Origin: Candidatus Omnitrophota bacterium
GTDB lineage: Bacteria; Omnitrophota; Gorgyraeia; Gorgyraeales; Gorgyraeaceae
Assembly: GCA_018901615.1 (NCBI GenBank)
Contig: JAHIEN010000114.1
Location: 1-9,746 of the forward strand
Direction of reading: 5' to 3'
DNA: 9,746 bases
Part shown: positions 5,648-9,746 of the stretch, in pieces
Numbering within the stretch: the first letter of the stretch is position 1
Layout: each line of letters starts with the position of its first letter
Program-made: the position numbers and the translations under genes
Notes under the pieces: generated by a model
What the model was told of the DNA's origin: nothing
The model's database searches: none
The model's input: only the letters and a program-made list of their open reading frames with translations

Positions 5648-7122
5648 TAAATGTTGAATCACAAGAGAAAAGGGTGGCCGTAGTAGAAGGCGGGGCGCTC
5701 GAGGAATACTATATAGAGAGGCCATCTGAAGTAACCATGGTGGGAAATATCTACAAGGGTATTGTTCGGTCTGTGGTGTCGGGCATAGGCGCTGCATTCG
5801 TTGATATAGGCTGCGGGAAGAATGGATTTTTATACGTTACTGATATGCTTGCGCCTTCGCATGAATTTGACCTATTGGATGCAAATGGTTCAGGGTCCAG
5901 CGTCAGGAGGCCGCGGCCCAGGCCTTCAGAGATAAATAAACTGGCAAAGCCCGGCCAGGAAGTCCTGGTCCAGGTAGTCAAAGAGCCTATAGGCAATAAA
6001 GGACCCAGGCTTACCACTCACATTGGTATGCCCGGCAGGTTTATAGTGCTTGTGCCTCTCGATCATCATATCGGGATCTCAAAGAAGGTCGTTGACAGGC
6101 AGGAACGCGGCAGATTGTACAAGATTTTAAAAAAGATAGCGTCGGCCTACAAGATGGGTTTTATAGTGCGCACGGCCGGAGTAGGGAAGACAGAGTGGGA
6201 ATTTAAACGCGAATCAAGATATCTTGGCGCTCTCTGGTCAAAGATAAACCGCGACGCCGTCAAGATAAAAGCGCCGGGTATTGTATACGAGGAACGCGGG
6301 CTTACCTTCAGGATCCTCAGGGATATATTCAAGGAAGATATCAACAGGGTCCTGGTGGATGACAGGGAAGAATATAAAAGGCTCAGGCATTTCGCGAATT
6401 CCTTAATGCCGGCAATGAAAAAAAAGCTCATGCTTTACAAAGAGCGCACAAATCTTTTTGATTCGCGCGGTATTGAAAAAGAGATAGAAGGACTTTACAG
6501 AAAAAAAATAGCGCTCAAGTGCGGCGGGTATATTTTTATAGAAGAAACAGAAGGGCTTGTTGCCATAGACGTGAATAGCGGTTCTTTCAGCAGGAAGCGC
6601 ATGGAGGATACCGCGTTTAAGGTAAATTCAGAGGCGCTTGTCCATATAGCCAAGCAGATACGGCTGAGGGATATAGGCGGCATTATCGTAATAGATTTTA
6701 TAGACATGATTCAGGAAAAGTACAGGAACGAGATATTCAGGGCATTGATCAATGCGGTCAAAAGAGACAAGGCGAGAATAAAAATACTTAAGATGTCTGA
6801 GTTTGGCATAGTGCAGATGACACGGCAGCGCGTGCGCAAAGGCGTTAGGAAGGTATCTTATGAAAATTGTCCTTATTGCAGCGGAAGGGGGTCAGTAAAA
6901 TCAGCTACCACGATGGCCATAGATGTATTGCGGGCCATAAAGAAAGAGATTGAAACAGCTAGGGTCAGGAGTGTGTCCGCGTATGTTCATCCCAATGTGG
7001 CAAATTACCTTTTGAACGAGGACAGACCTTCCATAACAAGGCTTGAACATGAACACAGGGCAAAGATAGTGATAATAGCTGATCCGGAAACGCACGTTGA
7101 AAACTTCAAGATCCAAAAATAG
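5629..7122 (+). CDS. rng: Ribonuclease G/E family endoribonuclease
   Basis: This single-strand-specific endoribonuclease matures rRNA and starts mRNA decay in the cytoplasm. The 497 residues show an S1 RNA-binding domain (about 39-128) interrupted by a low-complexity Arg/Pro loop (about 84-100). An RNase-H-like region with a 5' sensor follows, and then the DNase-I-like catalytic core with the two metal-binding aspartates D314 (VAIDVNSGSF) and D356 (IVIDFIDM). The Zn-link CPYCSGRG (C414, C417) joins protomers in the RNase E/G tetramer. The length matches RNase G or the catalytic half of RNase E; there is no degradosome scaffold tail, hence rng rather than rne. It overlaps the upstream gene by 19 nt with only a weak purine run before its ATG. 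Its stop codon TAG overlaps the rplU Shine-Dalgarno, so rng and rplU are probably coupled. Confidence 0.95.
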   Translation: MQKEILINVESQEKRVAVVEGGALEEYYIERPSEVTMVGNIYKGIVRSVVSGIGAAFVDIGCGKNGFLYVTDMLAPSHEFDLLDANGSGSSVRRPRPRPSEINKLAKPGQEVLVQVVKEPIGNKGPRLTTHIGMPGRFIVLVPLDHHIGISKKVVDRQERGRLYKILKKIASAYKMGFIVRTAGVGKTEWEFKRESRYLGALWSKINRDAVKIKAPGIVYEERGLTFRILRDIFKEDINRVLVDDREEYKRLRHFANSLMPAMKKKLMLYKERTNLFDSRGIEKEIEGLYRKKIALKCGGYIFIEETEGLVAIDVNSGSFSRKRMEDTAFKVNSEALVHIAKQIRLRDIGGIIVIDFIDMIQEKYRNEIFRALINAVKRDKARIKILKMSEFGIVQMTRQRVRKGVRKVSYENCPYCSGRGSVKSATTMAIDVLRAIKKEIETARVRSVSAYVHPNVANYLLNEDRPSITRLEHEHRAKIVIIADPETHVENFKIQK

Positions 7123-7126
7123 GAGG
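7121..7126 (+). promoter_or_regulatory. Ribosome binding site for rplU
   Basis: AGGAGG sits 6 nt before the ATG at 7133 and overlaps the last two bases of the rng stop codon. It decides the start: the earlier in-frame ATG at 7097 lies inside rng and would add 12 residues not found in bL21. Confidence 0.9.
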
Positions 7127-7132
7127 AGTGAA

Positions 7133-7447
7133 ATGTACGCAATAGTTGAGACAGGCTCAAAACAGTATAAGGTTTCAAAAGGTGACGTGTTCGCGGCAGA
7201 GCTTTTGGGCACAAAAAAGACCAAAGAGGTAAAGCTGGGCAATGTGCTGTTTGTATCTGATAAAAAGGATATAAAAGTAGGCGCCCCCTACATAAAAGGG
7301 GCATCGGTCGTATGCGATATTATAGGAGAAAAGCAGGGGCCGAAGGTGATTTCTTTTAAATACAGAAGAAGGCACGGCAGTTCACGGAGAAAAAAGGGGC
7401 ACAGGCAGGGGTATAGTGTGCTGAAGGTGAAGGAGATAGTAGTTTAA
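7133..7447 (+). CDS. rplU: 50S ribosomal protein bL21
   Basis: The 104-residue protein binds 23S rRNA in the large subunit. It opens with the invariant MYAIVETGSKQYKVSKGD and has the family's GAPYIKGASV segment, the basic loop FKYRRRHGSSRRKKGHRQ (about 76-93) that contacts rRNA, and the C-terminal V-K-EIVV strand. The length equals that of E. coli L21 within a residue or two. The gene follows rng directly, sharing stop codon and ribosome binding site bases, and precedes rpmA after a repeat-filled gap. Many Firmicutes carry the small protease gene ysxB/prp between rplU and rpmA; here it is absent and the gap holds the inverted decamer array. Confidence 0.98.
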   Translation: MYAIVETGSKQYKVSKGDVFAAELLGTKKTKEVKLGNVLFVSDKKDIKVGAPYIKGASVVCDIIGEKQGPKVISFKYRRRHGSSRRKKGHRQGYSVLKVKEIVV

Positions 7448-7450
7448 TAA

Positions 7451-7600
7451 GAGGTTGTCTGAGGTTGTAAGAGGTTATTTGAGGTTATCTGAAGTTGCAA
7501 GAGGTTGCAAAATTACAAAAGCAACCTCATATAACCTTAGATAACATCAGATAACATCAGACAACCTCAGATAACCTCAGATAACTTCAAATAACCTTAC
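7451..7600. repeat. Inverted array of 10-bp repeats (6 + 8 copies)
   Basis: From 7451 to 7510 there are six head-to-tail decamers starting gaggtt (gaagtt in the fifth) followed by gtct, gtaa, attt, atct, gcaa and gcaa. After a 10-nt spacer, aattacaaaa, there are eight decamers from 7521 to 7600 built on the complement (nnaacctcag type, such as ataacctcag at 7571-7580). Both halves keep exact 10-bp phase. The halves pair in register from 7451 to 7578, with gaggttgc (7501-7508) against gcaacctc (7521-7528) at the tip and isolated mismatches or G-T pairs along the rest, giving a rod of about 58 bp. There is no T-run after it, so it is not a plain intrinsic terminator. It fills nearly the whole rplU-rpmA gap and contains no gene. 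Confidence 0.9.
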
Positions 7601-7606
7601 TAAACC

Positions 7607-7612
7607 AGGAGG
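7607..7612 (+). promoter_or_regulatory. Ribosome binding site for rpmA
   Basis: AGGAGG lies 8 nt before the rpmA ATG and just downstream of the repeat array, outside the predicted hairpin, so it should stay accessible when the array is folded. Confidence 0.85.
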
Positions 7613-7620
7613 CGACAAGC

Positions 7621-7857
7621 ATGGCACACACTAAATCACAGGGAAGTTCAAGAAACGGCAGAGACAGCAATTCGCAGAGGCGCGGGGTCAAACGCTTTGA
7701 AGGCCAGCTTGTAACCGCTGGCAGCATACTCGTCAGGCAAAAGGGCACGAAGTTTTTTCCTGGCGTCGGCGTAGGCATGGGCCGCGACAAGACCCTTTTT
7801 GCCCTGAAGGACGGGGTTGTGAAATTTAGCAATGCCCGTAAAGTTCATATAGTCTGA
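7621..7857 (+). CDS. rpmA: 50S ribosomal protein bL27
   Basis: This 78-residue ribosomal protein reaches with its N-terminal tail into the peptidyl-transferase centre. It starts MAHTKSQGSSRNGRDSNSQR, continues with GVKRFEGQLVTAGSILVRQ and KGTKFFPGVGVGMGRDKTLF, and ends DGVVKFSNARKVHIV, all typical of the family. The N-terminus begins directly at MAH, the usual mature form, without the cleavable leader that Prp removes in Firmicutes; this fits the absence of a prp gene next door. The start is set by AGGAGG 8 nt upstream. The gene is 20 nt from obgE and likely in the same transcript. Confidence 0.97.
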   Translation: MAHTKSQGSSRNGRDSNSQRRGVKRFEGQLVTAGSILVRQKGTKFFPGVGVGMGRDKTLFALKDGVVKFSNARKVHIV

Positions 7858-7877
7858 GCTGTAATCTACGCTCATTT

Positions 7878-8843
7878 ATGTTCATAGTCCATGTGGAAAT
7901 CAATATCAAGGCAGGGGACGGAGGAGATGGCTGTCATAGCTTTTCAAAGGCCAGGTCCCAGAGGTTTAAGCGTCCGGACGGAGGAGATGGCGGTAAGGGC
8001 GGAGATATTAGAATTGTCTCTGACCACAATGTCCAGACATTGATAGAATTTTATTACAGAAAACATTTTAAGGCAGACTCTGGCACAAACGGCGGCAGTA
8101 ATCATAAAAACGGCGCTGACGGAAAGATCTGCGAAGTCAGGGTGCCTGTTGGCACTGTGGTAAGAGATTCCAGCGAAGATATTATGTATTGCGACATGAG
8201 TTACGCGGGAAGATCTGTTGTAATCGCGAAAGGTGGAGAAGGCGGCAAAGGTAATTCGCGCCGCAGGGTTGGAACTCCGGGGAAAGACGGCGAAGAAAAA
8301 GATATCATCCTTGAGCTGAAACTGGTTGCGGACGTCGGGATAATAGGATACCCCAGCGTAGGCAAGTCCAGCCTGATTTCGCGCGCGTCAAATGCAAAGC
8401 CAAAGATAGCGGCTTACCCTTTTACCACAAAGACTCCAATGCTTGGCCTGGTGCGGCTTGACCCGGAAAGAAGTTTTGTTATCTGCGACATACCCGGGCT
8501 GATAGAAGGCGCTCATGCCGGTAGGGGGCTGGGAGACGCGTTTCTAAGGCATGTAGAAAGGACCAGGGCCCTTGTCCATATGATAGATATGGCCGCAGTA
8601 GAAGGGAGAGACCCTGTAGAAGACCTCGCATCCATAAATAAGGAACTTAAGCTTTACAACGCCGCGCTTTTAAAGCGGCCGCAGATCATAGCGGTAAATA
8701 AAATGGACCTCGCGGAATCTTCTGAAAACTTGAAGCGATTCAGGAAAAAAATCAGGAAGAGGGTTTATCCTATCTCATGCGTTACAGGCGAGGGGATCAA
8801 GGAATTAATGGAAGCGGTTTATAGTAAACTTAGTAATCGGTGA
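7878..8843 (+). CDS. obgE: Obg family GTPase (ribosome assembly)
   Basis: Obg is a GTPase that binds the 50S subunit late in its assembly. The 321 residues comprise the glycine-rich Obg domain (1 to about 150, with KAGDGGDG, RPDGGDGGKGGD and KGGEGGKGN) and a G domain. The G domain shows G1 GYPSVGKSS (157-165), G2 YPFTTKTP (180-187), G3 DIPGL (204-208), G4 NKMD (274-277) and G5 SCVTGEG (300-306). Most Obg proteins have Leu where this one has Lys186 in the TT-x-P motif. The variable C-terminal OCT domain is absent, as in short forms of the family. The ATG at 7878 has no Shine-Dalgarno, but the protein begins properly at the family's start (MFIVHVEINIKAGDGG, compare the usual MFVD), so the start is accepted. 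Confidence 0.96.
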   Translation: MFIVHVEINIKAGDGGDGCHSFSKARSQRFKRPDGGDGGKGGDIRIVSDHNVQTLIEFYYRKHFKADSGTNGGSNHKNGADGKICEVRVPVGTVVRDSSEDIMYCDMSYAGRSVVIAKGGEGGKGNSRRRVGTPGKDGEEKDIILELKLVADVGIIGYPSVGKSSLISRASNAKPKIAAYPFTTKTPMLGLVRLDPERSFVICDIPGLIEGAHAGRGLGDAFLRHVERTRALVHMIDMAAVEGRDPVEDLASINKELKLYNAALLKRPQIIAVNKMDLAESSENLKRFRKKIRKRVYPISCVTGEGIKELMEAVYSKLSNR

Positions 8844-8845
8844 GC

Positions 8846-8907
8846 ATTGTTCGAGGTTTAACCTCGAACAATACGACAAGTGTTCGAGGTTTAACCTCGA
8901 ACAATAC
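8846..8907. repeat. Twin long palindromes between obgE and proB
   Basis: Two copies of one palindromic unit lie in direct order. The first (8846-8872) has perfect 13-bp arms, attgttcgaggtt and aacctcgaacaat, around a single central T at 8859. The second (8881-8903) has the inner 11 bp of each arm around a central T at 8892, and is followed by the same atac as the first. The 27-nt units (8848-8874 and 8881-8907) are identical and separated by gacaag. The centres are 33 bp apart, about three helical turns. No T-run follows either copy, so simple intrinsic termination is unlikely. Candidate roles are a two-site operator for a dimeric regulator of proB, RNA hairpins at the obgE 3' end, or a REP-like element. 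Confidence 0.9.
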
Positions 8908-8909
8908 CT

Positions 8910-8921
8910 CTTACGCGTAAG
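8910..8921. repeat. 12-bp perfect palindrome at the proB ribosome binding site
   Basis: cttacgcgtaag is a perfect palindrome whose right arm contains part of the proB Shine-Dalgarno (AAGG, 8919-8922), 4 nt before the ATG at 8927. As DNA it could be a protein binding site. As RNA it has no loop-sized centre, so a hairpin would keep only a few base pairs. Confidence 0.55.
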
Positions 8922-8926
8922 GTGAC

Positions 8927-9746
8927 ATGGCTAGACAAGAAATTAAAAAGGCAAAGCGAATAGTGATCAAGGTCGGCACCAGCGTGCTTACCGGGAAGGG
9001 TTATGCGCTGGACATGACGTGGATGAAGGCTTTTTCGGGTCAGATCGCACCGTTATTAAAAAGCGGCCGCGAGATAATAGTGGTGTCTTCGGGCGCGATT
9101 GCCGCGGGCATGCATTTACTGGGTATGAAAAAAAGGCCCCGCAGTTTACCCGAACAGCAGGCCTGCGCCGCGCTGGGACAGGGATATCTCATGAAAACAT
9201 ATGAGGAATGTTTCAAGAGAAGAGGATATCATGCCGCGCAGATACTGATAACATGGGAAGATATACGCGACAGACGCAGATACCTTAATGCCGAGAATAC
9301 CATACACACGCTCCTGAGCAAAAAGGTAGTGCCGGTAATCAATGAAAACGACACAGTATCTGTTGATGAAATAAAATTCGGGGATAATGATAAGCTTTCG
9401 GCTCTCGTGGCAAATCTTACAGGGGCAGACGCGCTGATCATGCTTACGGATGTCGATGGGCTATACGTCGAGGGCGGGACAAAATGCGTTGACACGGTGC
9501 TTGAGATAGATGACAGCCTGGAAAGGGCTGCGTGCGGCACTGACAAGGAATGTTCTCTTGGCGGGATGAAGGCCAAGCTGGAGGCGTGCAGGATCGCCAT
9601 GAATTCCGGAGTGTATTGCGTAGTGGCGAATGGCCGAAAAAAAGATGTGTTATCCATCGTCCTGAGCGGCGAAAATATCGGCACATTTTTTGTTCCCAGG
9701 AAGAACAGGCTTCAGGCGCGCAAGAGGTGGATAGCGTATAACGCGA
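8927..9746 (+). CDS. proB: Glutamate 5-kinase ProB, cut by right edge
   Basis: ProB phosphorylates glutamate with ATP, the first step of proline synthesis, in the cytoplasm. The 273 visible residues form an amino-acid-kinase domain: IKVGTSVL (14-21) and SSGAIAAG (54-61) for phosphate binding, ALGQ (82-85), VINENDTVS (137-145) and FGDNDKLSALVA (151-162) for glutamate binding, LTDVDGLY (173-180), and GGMKAKLEA (212-220) near the nucleotide. It runs open to the window end just after NRLQARKRWIAYNA, the linker that leads into the C-terminal PUA domain in full-length ProB, so that domain probably follows outside. The start ATG is preceded by AAGG 4 nt upstream and gives the normal N-terminus. It follows obgE by 83 nt holding three palindromes. 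The position after obg is common across bacteria; proA would be expected next. Confidence 0.95.
   Translation, partial: MARQEIKKAKRIVIKVGTSVLTGKGYALDMTWMKAFSGQIAPLLKSGREIIVVSSGAIAAGMHLLGMKKRPRSLPEQQACAALGQGYLMKTYEECFKRRGYHAAQILITWEDIRDRRRYLNAENTIHTLLSKKVVPVINENDTVSVDEIKFGDNDKLSALVANLTGADALIMLTDVDGLYVEGGTKCVDTVLEIDDSLERAACGTDKECSLGGMKAKLEACRIAMNSGVYCVVANGRKKDVLSIVLSGENIGTFFVPRKNRLQARKRWIAYNA

Noticed and set aside
8846..8872. dif/Xer-type or integrase attachment site
   Set aside because: The arms meet at one central base with no 6-8 bp spacer, and no recombinase gene or duplicated flank is visible.
8846..8907. Intrinsic terminators after obgE
   Set aside because: Neither stem is followed by a run of T, unlike the clear terminator at 808-849.
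9019..9204. 61-codon + strand frame
   Set aside because: It lies inside proB in another frame; the proB frame carries all the kinase motifs.
9229..9684. 151-codon minus strand frame
   Set aside because: Antisense to proB; low-complexity Ser/Thr/Arg content typical of a shadow frame.

Overview
The window is about 9.7 kb of densely packed bacterial DNA with every recognisable gene on the + strand. The organism looks like an uncultured Gram-negative-type bacterium of the PVC/Omnitrophota kind. This rests on a secretin (hence an outer membrane), a PilM-N-O-P-Q set lying beside housekeeping genes, GspG/PilA-like pilins with GFTLVEIMIVV leaders, mid-range GC, and heavy use of ATA (Ile) and AGG/AGA (Arg). 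The phylum is an inference from gene content and style; no marker gene here proves it.

Region 1 (1-334) has no convincing gene. It holds a 110-nt nested long hairpin at the left edge, then about 125 nt with weak inverted repeats, then a consensus-grade sigma70-type promoter (237-265) and a short hairpin directly in front of the ribosome binding site of the first pilin. Region 2 (335-1395) has two tandem, related type IV pilin/pseudopilin genes separated by a strong intrinsic terminator, each with its own promoter. The second pilin may have a shifted start: one extra A would give a standard short leader.

Region 3 (1448-5342) is a compact pilMNOPQ-type operon with mostly 4-nt ATGA overlaps. 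It encodes a cytoplasmic actin-like PilM, the membrane-anchored PilN and PilO, a periplasmic PilP-like protein and a short secretin. Together these form the alignment complex and outer-membrane pore of a type IV pilus; the pilins of region 2 are the likely cargo. The motor genes (pilB, pilT, pilC, pilD) are not in the window.

Region 4 (5339-9746) runs on without a gap into a housekeeping cluster: a half-length DUF2344 (radical-SAM-linked) protein, ribonuclease G/E (rng), ribosomal proteins bL21 (rplU) and bL27 (rpmA), the ribosome-assembly GTPase Obg, and proB (glutamate 5-kinase, cut by the right edge). The order DUF2344-rng-rplU-rpmA-obg-proB is a known conserved arrangement in many bacteria; its physical coupling to the pilus operon is the unusual part.

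The most interesting non-coding signals are two. Between rplU and rpmA lies a 150-bp array of strict 10-bp repeats, six copies in one orientation followed by eight in the other, which can fold into one long hairpin. Between obg and proB lie two near-identical long palindromes with centres 33 bp apart, followed by a third, unrelated 12-bp palindrome touching the proB ribosome binding site. I found no tRNA, rRNA, CRISPR array, transposase or complete insertion sequence.
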